A stretch of DNA of 64,000 bases from assembly GCF_001427225.1 (NCBI RefSeq), contig NZ_LMFH01000001.1, positions 428,206-492,205 on the forward strand, in the 5' to 3' direction. Made by a program: the position numbers and the translations under genes. The notes below the pieces were generated by a model. It was not told the DNA's origin and did no database searches. It saw only the letters and a program-made list of their open reading frames with translations. The stretch is from Lysobacter sp. Root494. Lineage in GTDB: Bacteria > Pseudomonadota > Gammaproteobacteria > Xanthomonadales > Xanthomonadaceae. Positions 8,383 to 15,517 of this stretch are shown here, piece by piece (positions within the stretch are counted from its first letter, which is position 1; every line of letters begins with the position of its first letter).

Positions 8383-10121
8383 GGCTTCACCCGCAGGTCG
8401 TAGGGCAGGTGCCTGAAACGGATGCCGAGCTTGCGCAGGCGTTCTTCGCCGATGGCGCAGCGGGCGGCATAGACCACGCGCGGGCCGAGGTGCGGTGGCA
8501 GTTGTTCAAGCAGCGGCGTGGTGACGACGTTGCCGCCGTCGATGGAGCGATCCTCGAGGATGCCGTTGTAGAGCAGGTATACGGCGCGGCCTTCGTGCAC
8601 GCCAAGCAGGGGGCTGCCGATGTCGGCCTTGCGCTTGCTGGCGCGTTGTGGCGGCAGGCCCATGCCGGTTTCCATGAACCAGACGAAGTTGGCCAGTTCG
8701 GCGAAGCGCACGTCCTTGTCGATGTGGCCGCGCGGATCGAACAGGGCCTTGCCGAGCCTGCAGAACTGGAAGCCGCCGCCGAGGCCTTCCACGTGTTCGC
8801 CTCTTGCGTTTGTGTAGCCGTCAGCGATACGGCGAATTCGTTCTGCGGTGATGGCTTCCGCGATGCTTTGCTTCATCTCAATAGTAATAAAGCGGCGCCG
8901 CGAGCCATCAGCAGCGTTTAGCTTCAAGACCGCCGCACCTGTCGTGCCCGAACCGCCAAACGAATCCAGCACGATGTCATCGTTGTTGGTGGTGAAGCTC
9001 AGCAGCTCTTCGATCAGCTCGGTGGGCTTCGGGAAGTCGAATGGGCGTTTGTTGCCTGGGAAAATCTGCTTGATTTCGTTGGTGCCGGTACGGCCATCAA
9101 GTTCGAACAAGCTTGAAAGCTTGGATCGGTAGTCCCTGATGTAAACCTTCAATTCGATGAGCTTGGTTTCGTCCTCGCCGAAGAGGATTCGTTCTTCGGC
9201 AAGCAATCGCGCCATCGTTTCTTCTGGAAAGCGATACCCCATCATCGGTTGTACGCATGGCTTACCAGTGACCGGATGAATTACGTCATAGCGATAGCCT
9301 TCCTTGCCCGGGTTATGGACGCTTCTCATCCCAGTGTAGATGCCGCCATCGTCGATGAACTTGTAATCCTGAAATGGCCAAAGTTCATCCTTGTGCTTAC
9401 GAAACCATTTCGTGTATTCGAGTTGGCGCTTTACGCCATCCGAGTATTCGAGGACAAATTCGTCGCCTATTTCGAGAAGGCGTGATTTCACCGCCAGGTT
9501 GGCGGATTTCCACTCTTTCTTGATCTTCCCCTTGTATCGCGCGTAACACAGCACGTATTCGTGCTCGATGGCGATATTCGTTGGGTTGTTATCCGTTGCG
9601 TTCTTCCAGATGATGGTCCCGACCCGGTTTGAAATCCCGAAGATTTCATCCAGCAACAGGCGCAGGCTGGCGTATTCGTTTTCGTCGATGGAAACGAAGA
9701 TGACGCCGTCGTCGCGCAAGAATTGCTTCAATAGCATCAAACGCGGATACATCATGCATAGCCACTTGTCGTGGCGGGAAAGGTCTTCCGTTTCCGAGCC
9801 GACTACTTTGTTTAGCCATGCCGAAATTTCAGGGCTGTTGACGTTATCGCTGTAAATCCAGCCCGTACGGCTGCCACTTTCGTCGCGATCGTCCACGCCC
9901 GTGTTGTATGGCGGGTCGATGTAGATGCACTTCACTTGCCCCGCGTAGCGCGGCAGCAGTGCCCTTAATGCCAGCAGGTTGTCACCCTGGACGATCAGGT
10001 TCCCGGCGCCGTCTCCGTCTGGGTTGCAGGAGAGCCCAGGCACCGGCTCCAGCAGCCGATATGGCACGTCCTTGTGGTGTTTGACCACCGCAGGTTTGCC
10101 GATCCAGTCCAGTACGGGCAC
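8379..10121 (-). CDS. type III-like site-specific DNA methyltransferase (Mod)
   Basis: This is a beta-class amino-methyltransferase, predicted to methylate adenine in the recognition sequence and to direct the adjacent Res subunit. The 580-residue protein has catalytic motif IV DPPYNTG (Asp69-Tyr72) before the AdoMet-binding motif I DSFGGSGTTG (386-395), the permuted order of this class. The variable region between them (about 165-380) is visibly less G+C-rich than the surroundings (about 9100-9900), suggesting a recently exchanged target-recognition segment. The start is GTG at 10121, directly after the TAA of a 27-codon frame. mod-res form one operon divergent from an HTH regulator. Confidence 0.92.
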   Translation of the reverse strand: MPVLDWIGKPAVVKHHKDVPYRLLEPVPGLSCNPDGDGAGNLIVQGDNLLALRALLPRYAGQVKCIYIDPPYNTGVDDRDESGSRTGWIYSDNVNSPEISAWLNKVVGSETEDLSRHDKWLCMMYPRLMLLKQFLRDDGVIFVSIDENEYASLRLLLDEIFGISNRVGTIIWKNATDNNPTNIAIEHEYVLCYARYKGKIKKEWKSANLAVKSRLLEIGDEFVLEYSDGVKRQLEYTKWFRKHKDELWPFQDYKFIDDGGIYTGMRSVHNPGKEGYRYDVIHPVTGKPCVQPMMGYRFPEETMARLLAEERILFGEDETKLIELKVYIRDYRSKLSSLFELDGRTGTNEIKQIFPGNKRPFDFPKPTELIEELLSFTTNNDDIVLDSFGGSGTTGAAVLKLNAADGSRRRFITIEMKQSIAEAITAERIRRIADGYTNARGEHVEGLGGGFQFCRLGKALFDPRGHIDKDVRFAELANFVWFMETGMGLPPQRASKRKADIGSPLLGVHEGRAVYLLYNGILEDRSIDGGNVVTTPLLEQLPPHLGPRVVYAARCAIGEERLRKLGIRFRHLPYDLRVKP

Positions 10122-10205
10122 TTAGCGCAGCCCCATCCGCAGCTGCGCCTGCCGGTGGCCACGGGCAACGAACTTCGGCAGTTGCTCGAGGATGGACTTG
10201 GGCAT
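10122..10205 (-). CDS. 27-residue frame abutting mod, possible remnant or leader peptide
   Basis: On the minus strand an ATG at 10205 opens a 27-codon frame whose TAA is immediately followed by the GTG of mod. The peptide begins MPKSILEQLPKFVARGHRQA. This resembles, from memory, the SILEQLPxIVxxGxxxA opening of some longer type III methyltransferases. It could be a decayed N-terminus of another Mod variant or a short leader that couples translation to mod. No convincing ribosome-binding site precedes it. Confidence 0.35.
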   Translation of the reverse strand: MPKSILEQLPKFVARGHRQAQLRMGLR

Positions 10206-10229
10206 GGACCCGGAGGCGAAACGACAATA

Positions 10230-10266
10230 TGAAAGTAAAACTTTCAATCAAATGAAAGTCAAACTT
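10230..10266. promoter_or_regulatory. two tandem operator-like palindromes between mod and the HTH gene
   Basis: In an A+T-rich patch, TGAAAGT-AAA-ACTTTCA (10230-10246) is a perfect 7-bp inverted repeat with a 3-bp spacer. A weaker second copy, TGAAAGT-CAA-ACTTCCT, starts 23 bp later at 10253, about two helical turns away. The pair lies upstream of the divergent mod-res operon and 38 bp before the HTH gene, the position expected for an autoregulatory operator of a restriction-modification controller. Binding is inferred. Confidence 0.55.
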
Positions 10267-10303
10267 CCTATTCGCGCTCGACGGGCACCTAACGTCCTGT
10301 GCC

Positions 10304-10699
10304 ATGAAGGACGAGAAAGCGGAATTTGCGGCGCGGCTCCGCGCTGCCCTGCACGCCGCGAACATCGAGGCGAGCGCGTCGGTGCTGGAGAAGCGGTTCA
10401 ACTCACGCTATGGCGGCGCGCCGGTAACCGCGCAGGCGATTTCGCAGTGGCTCAATGGCAAGGTGATCCCGCGGCAGGACAAGATCCGCGTGCTGGCCGC
10501 GATCGTCGGGATCGATCCGCATGTCCTGCAGTACGGCGGCGGCAAGTCGAAGGTCGCGGAGGTCCGGACCAGTTGGGCCGACGGCATGAGTGCGCAGGAC
10601 CGGGCCATGGTCGATGCCTTCCTCGGGTTGCCTCCAAGGCAACGCAACCTGGTGCGCGAAATCGTCGCGGTGCTGGCGGATTCGGCCGGCGACCGGTGA
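10304..10699 (+). CDS. helix-turn-helix transcriptional regulator (phage repressor-like)
   Basis: This is a 131-residue putative DNA-binding protein. The N-terminal region (about residues 5-70) looks like a Cro/CI-type HTH: ARLRAALHAANI, then a recognition-helix-like VTAQAISQWLNGKVIPRQDK, then IRVLAAIVGIDPHVLQYG. The remainder is a short helical tail (AMVDAFLGLPPRQRNLVREIVAVLAD). It is divergent from mod-res, with two palindromes in between, so it probably controls the restriction-modification genes and perhaps itself. No clear Shine-Dalgarno sequence is seen before the ATG. It might instead be an unrelated phage-type repressor remnant, but the arrangement favours a controller. Confidence 0.75.
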   Translation: MKDEKAEFAARLRAALHAANIEASASVLEKRFNSRYGGAPVTAQAISQWLNGKVIPRQDKIRVLAAIVGIDPHVLQYGGGKSKVAEVRTSWADGMSAQDRAMVDAFLGLPPRQRNLVREIVAVLADSAGDR

Positions 10700-10744
10700 G
10701 CAGTGCCGGCGGGATAGGGTTCCGGGCCGGAGGGGAGCGGAACG

Positions 10745-10793
10745 CCATTCAGCGGGTCCTGAGGGCTGAATGGAGCCAGTCGCCAAGTTGGCG
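10745..10793. other. two short inverted repeats after the HTH gene
   Basis: CCATTCAGC (10745-10753) pairs with GCTGAATGG (10765-10773), and CGCCAA pairs with TTGGCG (10781-10793). They lie between the HTH regulator and the toxin-antitoxin pair and could mark the end of the regulator transcript. Neither is followed by a T-tract. Confidence 0.3.
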
Positions 10794-10831
10794 AATTCAA
10801 CAAAGCAATCTTGCCCAGCTCGTCAACTGTA

Positions 10832-10844
10832 TGCACAATGTGCA
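10832..10844. promoter_or_regulatory. palindrome upstream of the antitoxin gene (candidate operator)
   Basis: TGCACA-A-TGTGCA is a perfect 6-bp inverted repeat around one base, 23 bp before the antitoxin start, with further TGCACAC repetition beside it. Ribbon-helix-helix antitoxins of this class repress their own promoter, and this is the obvious candidate site. Binding is inferred. Confidence 0.45.
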
Positions 10845-10866
10845 CACATACCGCCGAGTCCGTGCC

Positions 10867-11142
10867 ATGACTGCTGCCACCCCAAACAGGGTCATCAATT
10901 TTCGAGCGCCGGCTGCCAAGCAGGCGCTGATCGACCATGCCGCGCGGGTTTCCGGTAAGAACCGGACGGAGTTCATCCTGGACGCCTCCTGTGAGAAGGC
11001 TCGGGAAGTCCTGGCCGACCAGACGCACTTTGCTTTGAGTCGCCAGGCGTTGCAGCGCTTTAACGAGCTGATTGAGGCACCACTGACCAATACCGATGCT
11101 TTGCGTCGCTTGTTGAGTACACCAGCACCCTGGGAGCGTTGA
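10867..11142 (+). CDS. DUF1778 (TacA-type) ribbon-helix-helix antitoxin
   Basis: This is a 91-residue antitoxin. The N-terminal half (about residues 5-45) has the ribbon-helix-helix pattern of DUF1778: NRVINFRAPAAKQALIDHAA followed by GKNRTEFILDAS. The C-terminal half (QALQRFNELIEAPLTNTDALRRLL) is the segment that wraps and blocks the acetyltransferase toxin in known TacAT-type pairs. The ATG at 10867 is preferred over the in-frame ATG at 10831, which lies inside the upstream palindrome. The toxin gene starts four bases after this stop. Two-gene architecture and both domains agree with a GNAT-type module. Confidence 0.85.
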   Translation: MTAATPNRVINFRAPAAKQALIDHAARVSGKNRTEFILDASCEKAREVLADQTHFALSRQALQRFNELIEAPLTNTDALRRLLSTPAPWER

Positions 11143-11145
11143 TCC

Positions 11146-11658
11146 TTGGCGATCCGTCCTCCTGCGCCGCTTTCTGGCGAGCATAGGCTGGAGGACTTCC
11201 AGTGCACCTCCCCCGAGCTGGCGAAGTGGCTGGCGCATCGCGCCCGTAAGAATCACCGCGATGGGGCTTCCAGGTGCTTCGTGGTGTGCGATGACCATCA
11301 AAACGTCATCGGCTACTACGCGCTCGCAGCGGGTGCGATTTCGCACGGGATCGCACCTGGCAGCATCAAACGCAACATGCCCGATCCAGTCCCGGTGGCG
11401 GTTTTGGGGCGGCTTGCGGTGCATGTGGATTGGATGGGGCAGGGGATCGGACGCGGGTTGCTGAAAGATGCGGTCCAGCGGATCTTGCAGATTGCCGGAC
11501 AGATGGGCATCCGGGCGCTGCTCTGTCATGCCATCGATGAAGAGGCGAAGGCGTTCTATCTGAAGCATGGATTTATCGAGTCGCCCATCGATCCGATGAC
11601 GGTCATGCTGAGCCTTGCCCGACTGCAGGAAGCGCTACGCCAACAATCAGATAAGTAG
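11146..11658 (+). CDS. GNAT N-acetyltransferase toxin (TacT-type)
   Basis: Toxins of this family acetylate the amino group of charged aminoacyl-tRNAs and so block translation until bound by the antitoxin. The 170-residue protein starts [18 protein letters not shown]. It has the acetyl-CoA-binding stretch [20 protein letters not shown] (about residues 86-105) and the catalytic-tyrosine region AFYLKHGF near residues 136-143. The start is an unusual TTG at 11146, supported by GGGAG at 11132-11136 nine bases upstream and by the family N-terminus. No ATG fits. The pair sits inside the restriction-modification island, where it may act as a stabilisation module. Confidence 0.86.
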   Translation: MAIRPPAPLSGEHRLEDFQCTSPELAKWLAHRARKNHRDGASRCFVVCDDHQNVIGYYALAAGAISHGIAPGSIKRNMPDPVPVAVLGRLAVHVDWMGQGIGRGLLKDAVQRILQIAGQMGIRALLCHAIDEEAKAFYLKHGFIESPIDPMTVMLSLARLQEALRQQSDK

Positions 11659-11697
11659 TCCGGCGTACTACCCAAGGCTCCCTCCAATGCGCCGCTT

Positions 11698-11845
11698 ACT
11701 GCAGGGCCACTTCCCGATCCGTGGCGAACTCGGTGCACTGGGCAAGGACGACTTCGTCCGCATCCTCACCGAACCGCCACGCAATACGTCGAACTGCTGA
11801 AGGCCCGACGGCGTCCCGCTGCAGTTCGACCCCATCGGGCATGAC
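11698..11845 (+). pseudogene. degenerate internal fragment of hslU
   Basis: This stretch matches hslU around 5244-5403. It starts ACTGCAGGGCC, encodes [20 protein letters not shown] against [20 protein letters not shown] in the intact gene, and continues with a gap of about 14 bp and scattered changes to GTTCGACCCCATCG. The frame is broken by the deletion and soon ends. Together with intact hslU at 5613 it brackets the restriction-modification and toxin-antitoxin island, so it probably records the event that inserted or rearranged the island. Confidence 0.8.
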
Positions 11846-12049
11846 CCGCTCTCACGCCCGCGCTGCCACCAACCGCCGCGGCATTCAAAACCTTTCATAA
11901 CTTTTCAACGATCGGGAAAAGCATTCCGCAGGCCGCTATGGCCCACTTGACCGGCGCCTAACGGCGGCGAACACCCGGGACTCCAGGCCGTGCCTGCGGG
12001 GACTGCGGTTCCATTCGCCGGCGGCGCGTTGAATCTTCAGGGGGAAAAC
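11846..12049. other. non-coding gap before the LpoB-like gene
   Basis: No gene is visible. It contains a short A+T-richer patch (about 11883-11920, with CATAACTTTT) that could carry the promoter for the following exported-protein cluster. No confident -35/-10 pair was assigned. GGGGGA just before 12050 is the ribosome-binding site of the next gene. Confidence 0.35.
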
Positions 12050-12712
12050 TTGAGCACGAGACATATCAATGCCGGCCTGTGGCTGGCGTGCGGGGCGTTG
12101 CTGTTCGCAGCCGGGGCCGGTGAGGCCCGTGACCGCAAGAAGCCGGAGCTGGAAAACCGCAACGGCGTCCAGACCCGCGACCTCGACCCGAGCCAGAAGG
12201 GCATCGTCACCGGTGTCGGCATCGAAGCCCACGACATCCAGACCATGACCAACCAGATGGCGCGCGACATGTTCGCCAGCGGCTTCCTCAATGGTCTCGG
12301 GAAACCGCCGCGGATCCTCATCGACGAGCAGGAGTTCCGCAACGAAGGCTCGCAGATCATCAACCGGCGCATGATCACCCAGCGCCTCATGACCGAACTC
12401 AACCGCGCCTCGCAGGGCCGCATGACCTTCGTGAGCCAGCGCTACGCCGGCATGGTCGCCAAGCAGCGCGAACTCAAGCGCGACGGGGTCACCGACGTGG
12501 GCACCACCGGGCTCACCGGCGGACAGGCCGGCGTCGACTACTTCCTCGGCGGCGCGATCATGACCCTGGACAGCCGCGATCCGCAGAGCGGCGTGATCCA
12601 GCGTTACAACCAGATCGCGTTCGAACTTGTCGATGCCGAAACCGGCGGCGTGGTCTGGAGCGGCATGTACGAATTCCAGCGTGCCGCGGCCGACGACGTC
12701 ATCTACCGCTGA
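12050..12712 (+). CDS. LpoB/PelC-like exported protein (PBP-activator fold)
   Basis: The central region (about residues 55-150) resembles the LpoB family, whose E. coli member is an outer-membrane lipoprotein that activates PBP1b. Shared-looking features are TGVGIEAHDIQTMTNQM, a PPRILIDEQEFRNEGSQII segment and the helix MITQRLMTELNRASQGRMTF. The start is best placed at TTG 12050, six bases after GGGGGA, giving 220 residues with a hydrophobic signal sequence. The only Cys in it lies in WLACGALL, a poor lipobox, so the protein may be periplasmic rather than lipidated, unlike E. coli LpoB. It opens a run of exported-protein genes ending in a two-partner secretion system. Confidence 0.72.
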   Translation: MSTRHINAGLWLACGALLFAAGAGEARDRKKPELENRNGVQTRDLDPSQKGIVTGVGIEAHDIQTMTNQMARDMFASGFLNGLGKPPRILIDEQEFRNEGSQIINRRMITQRLMTELNRASQGRMTFVSQRYAGMVAKQRELKRDGVTDVGTTGLTGGQAGVDYFLGGAIMTLDSRDPQSGVIQRYNQIAFELVDAETGGVVWSGMYEFQRAAADDVIYR

Positions 12713-12895
12713 CCAGGCATGGCCGGGTCCACGAGCCGGTCATGCCGCAACACCATCCCCCGGCCTTGCCTGCGTGCCCACGCGGGGCGAAGGCACGGTG
12801 CATCGCGTCCGCCCGGACGACGACGCACCGATCCGCACCGCGCTGACGCTGCATCCGGCGACCGCGCACGCCAACACACCTCCGAAGGAGTTGCC

Positions 12896-13384
12896 ATGAA
12901 ATTCGCCGCATCCGCCCTCTGCACCGCCGGCCTCATCGCCCTGTCGCTCGCCGGCTGCTCCACGCCCAACACGCGCCCGCAGGCGCTGCTCAAGTGCGAC
13001 TACAAGGCGCTGAAGAAGAACGCGCCCGTCGGTGGTCCCGCGCTGACCTCGGTCGCGTACGGCGCGGTCAAGGACATTCCCGCCGACGCCGTGCTGATGA
13101 GCGACTCCGTGCTCTTCCACAGCGTGATGGTCCAGCAGCTCAACACCTCGAACACCGCCGGCGGGACCGTGCAGGTCAGCGCGCGCCTGGCCAACTGCAC
13201 GGGCGAAGGCATGAGCGTGCGCGCGCGCACCGCGTTCCTCGACCAGGGCATGGCCCCGGCCGAACCCGTCTCCGCATGGCGCACGGTGTTCCTGCCCGCG
13301 GGCGGCATGGCCGTCTACCAGGAGTCGTCGTTCTCCGCCGGCAAGGCCGCGCACTACTACATCGAACTGGCGCCCAACCTCTGA
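12896..13384 (+). CDS. YcfL-like lipoprotein (DUF1425-type)
   Basis: The 162-residue product has a type II signal peptide with lipobox SLAGC (Cys20) and a small beta-rich domain. The segment DSVLFHSVMVQQLNTSNTAG and the later FLPAGGMAVYQESSF give it the look of YcfL/DUF1425. In E. coli ycfL lies next to lpoB; here the LpoB-like gene is immediately upstream, which supports both calls. AAGGAG at 12885-12890 fixes the ATG at 12896. The function of YcfL is not established. Confidence 0.7.
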   Translation: MKFAASALCTAGLIALSLAGCSTPNTRPQALLKCDYKALKKNAPVGGPALTSVAYGAVKDIPADAVLMSDSVLFHSVMVQQLNTSNTAGGTVQVSARLANCTGEGMSVRARTAFLDQGMAPAEPVSAWRTVFLPAGGMAVYQESSFSAGKAAHYYIELAPNL

Positions 13385-13398
13385 TCCGGGAGCACGCG

Positions 13399-14229
13399 AT
13401 GCGTATCGCACTGATGACCTGCGCCGTCGCACTGGCGCTCGCGTTTCCGCACGAAACCGCCGCGCAGATGCGCGCCGGCCAGCCGCCGGTGCTGAAACCC
13501 GCGCCGCGCCATACGCCGCAGGCAACCACGCCATGGTCCGCATTGCGCGAACGCCTCGGCGCGCGCAACCGGGTGATGCTGTTCTGGGAATCGCAGCTCG
13601 AAGACGGGCTCACCACCGGTTACCGCGAAGTCGAAACCCTGGACCGTCGCGTGCAGGGCAACGCCGCACAGGTCGCGGGCGTCGCCAGCACCTACGACGG
13701 CGCGGTCGGCGTTTCCGTCGCCGGCGCCGAAGCCAGCCTGCATCAGCGCAGCGAGAAGTTCACCGAAGGCCAGGGCCCCGCGCGCACCACGCTCTCGGCC
13801 GATGCGCGAGCGATGCAGTCGGAATTCATGGCCCAGTTGCGCCAGGGCGGCGTGCGCTTCATCGACCGCACCCTCGCCACGCGCCTGACCGGAATGGACG
13901 TCGAAGGCGAACGCCCCAACCTGCACGCGATCGAGACGCAGGCGCTGGTTGGCCACGCCGACTACCTGGCCGAAGTCACCTCGCGCATCGACGCGAGTGC
14001 CACGTCCGGCCGCCGCTTCCACGTCGCGCTGCGCGATGTCGCCAGCGGCGAAACGCTGGTCGATTTCGACACGCCCGCCGAACTGGGCGAAGCCGGTCCG
14101 CAGCCGTGGGTCGCCGGGGCGAATGGTTTCGAACGCGCCGCGCCACGCGCCGCCACCATGACCGACACCGCGCGCGTGCTCGCCGACGAAACCGGCCGCC
14201 ACCTGGCCGACGCGCTGGTGCACCGGTGA
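13399..14229 (+). CDS. exported protein of unknown function
   Basis: I do not recognise this 276-residue protein. It has an N-terminal signal peptide (MRIALMTCAVALALAF...ETAAQ, cleavage near residue 23). The mature part begins Pro-rich and continues as a soluble domain containing LGARNRVMLFWESQLEDG and, near the middle, FMAQLRQGGVRFIDRTLATR, somewhat like the secondary-structure pattern of LpoB/CsgG-type proteins. The ATG is 14 bases after the YcfL-like stop, and its own stop overlaps the next start (GTGA). It is therefore an operon member of the LpoB/YcfL cluster. The CsgG-like suggestion is weak. Confidence 0.75.
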   Translation: MRIALMTCAVALALAFPHETAAQMRAGQPPVLKPAPRHTPQATTPWSALRERLGARNRVMLFWESQLEDGLTTGYREVETLDRRVQGNAAQVAGVASTYDGAVGVSVAGAEASLHQRSEKFTEGQGPARTTLSADARAMQSEFMAQLRQGGVRFIDRTLATRLTGMDVEGERPNLHAIETQALVGHADYLAEVTSRIDASATSGRRFHVALRDVASGETLVDFDTPAELGEAGPQPWVAGANGFERAAPRAATMTDTARVLADETGRHLADALVHR

Positions 14230-15515
14230 GCGTGCGCGCGCTGCAGCGCTTCGCCCGCACCACCGCGTTCGCGATTGGCCTGGCCTGCACGGTGCCCGCG
14301 TTCGCGCAGGGCGCCGCTGCATCCGCGCCGGTGCCCGCCAGTCTGCAGCCGTACTACGACACGCTGCTGCAGGAAGGCGAGTGGGGCGCGGTGCTCAACC
14401 TGCAGCGCCTCGGTCTGGAAGCCATCGACCAGGGCCACCTCGACGTCGCGGCGCGCGCCTTGGATGCCGCCATCACGCGCATCGAACTGATCTACGCCAA
14501 CTCCGAATCGGCGAAGAAGGCGCGCTCGATGTGGTCGTCGGAAGGCACCAAGGATTTCAAGGGCGAGCCCTACGAACGCGCCATGACCTATTACTACCGC
14601 GGCCTGCTGTTCATGGCCGACGGCGATTACGAAAACGCGCGCGCGAGTTTCCGTTCCGCCGAGTACCAGGACACGATCTCCAACGACGAAACCTACGCCG
14701 GCGACTTCGGCCTGATGTCGCTGCTGGCCGGCTGGGCCTCGACCTGCGCCGACGACCCCGGCATGGCGAGCGACCTGTACCGGCGCGCCGCCACCCAGCA
14801 ACCGGAAGGACTCAAGCCCCCGCCGGCGGACCACACCACGCTGCTGCTGGTCGAGTCGGGCATGTCGCCGGTGAAGACCGCGGCCGGTGGTTACGGCGAA
14901 GCGCTCAAGCTGCAGCCGGGCGACAACCCCTTCGTCGCTGCCGTAGCCAACGACAGGGAATTGCCGGTGCTCGGCAATCTCGGCTGGCAGGCGAGCACGC
15001 TCGGCGGCCGCCAGATCGACGTGATCCTCAATGGCAAGGCGAGCTTCCGCCAAGGCGCCGACACGGTCGGCGGCATCGGCATCGAGGGCGCGTCATACGC
15101 CGGGAGCGCTGCCATCGGCGGTGCAATGCTGGTCGTCGGCGTTGCCACGGTGCTGATCAGTTCGGCGGCCAAGGCGCGCGCCGACACCCGCCACTGGGAC
15201 AACCTGCCCGACCGCATCTACGGCGACTTCCTCAAGCCCGGCGCAGGCGATGCGCTGGCGATCGCGGAGAAGTCCGGTGACGGCGACCGCTACGCGATCC
15301 CGAAGCCGGTGCTCGACGCGACGGCGGGTCGCTGCCGCGTGCTGCTGTACCGCACCCGCGAACCCGGCACGCTCCGCGCGCAGGCGGTCAGCAGCCTCAC
15401 CGATGGCGAGCGCAAGTCGCTGACCAGGCGCAACGAAGCGCGTGACACGCGGTTCCGCAACGAAATGAACGCTCTGTTCCTCGGGAACGGCGAATCCCTG
15501 GCTGGAGGCGAATAA
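14226..15515 (+). CDS. COG3014-type exported protein with TPR-like region
   Basis: This 429-residue exported protein starts at GTG 14226, overlapping the previous stop. A signal peptide (to about residue 28, VPAFAQG) is followed by helical, TPR-like sequence (about 40-200) including AMTYYYRGLLFMADGDYENARASFRSAE. A Gly-rich hydrophobic segment is near residues 278-320 (GIEGASYAGSAAIGGAMLVV), and a charged C-terminus follows. This pattern is that of COG3014 family proteins, which I recall being found beside LpoB- and YcfL-like genes. The role is unknown; neighbours suggest envelope biogenesis or surface-protein export. Confidence 0.7.
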   Translation: MSVRALQRFARTTAFAIGLACTVPAFAQGAAASAPVPASLQPYYDTLLQEGEWGAVLNLQRLGLEAIDQGHLDVAARALDAAITRIELIYANSESAKKARSMWSSEGTKDFKGEPYERAMTYYYRGLLFMADGDYENARASFRSAEYQDTISNDETYAGDFGLMSLLAGWASTCADDPGMASDLYRRAATQQPEGLKPPPADHTTLLLVESGMSPVKTAAGGYGEALKLQPGDNPFVAAVANDRELPVLGNLGWQASTLGGRQIDVILNGKASFRQGADTVGGIGIEGASYAGSAAIGGAMLVVGVATVLISSAAKARADTRHWDNLPDRIYGDFLKPGAGDALAIAEKSGDGDRYAIPKPVLDATAGRCRVLLYRTREPGTLRAQAVSSLTDGERKSLTRRNEARDTRFRNEMNALFLGNGESLAGGE

Positions 15516-15517
15516 GC

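Noticed and set aside
11615..11800. Small plus-strand frame after the toxin gene
   Set aside because: Its only recognisable part is the decayed hslU fragment; the frame is broken, so it is listed as a pseudogene instead.
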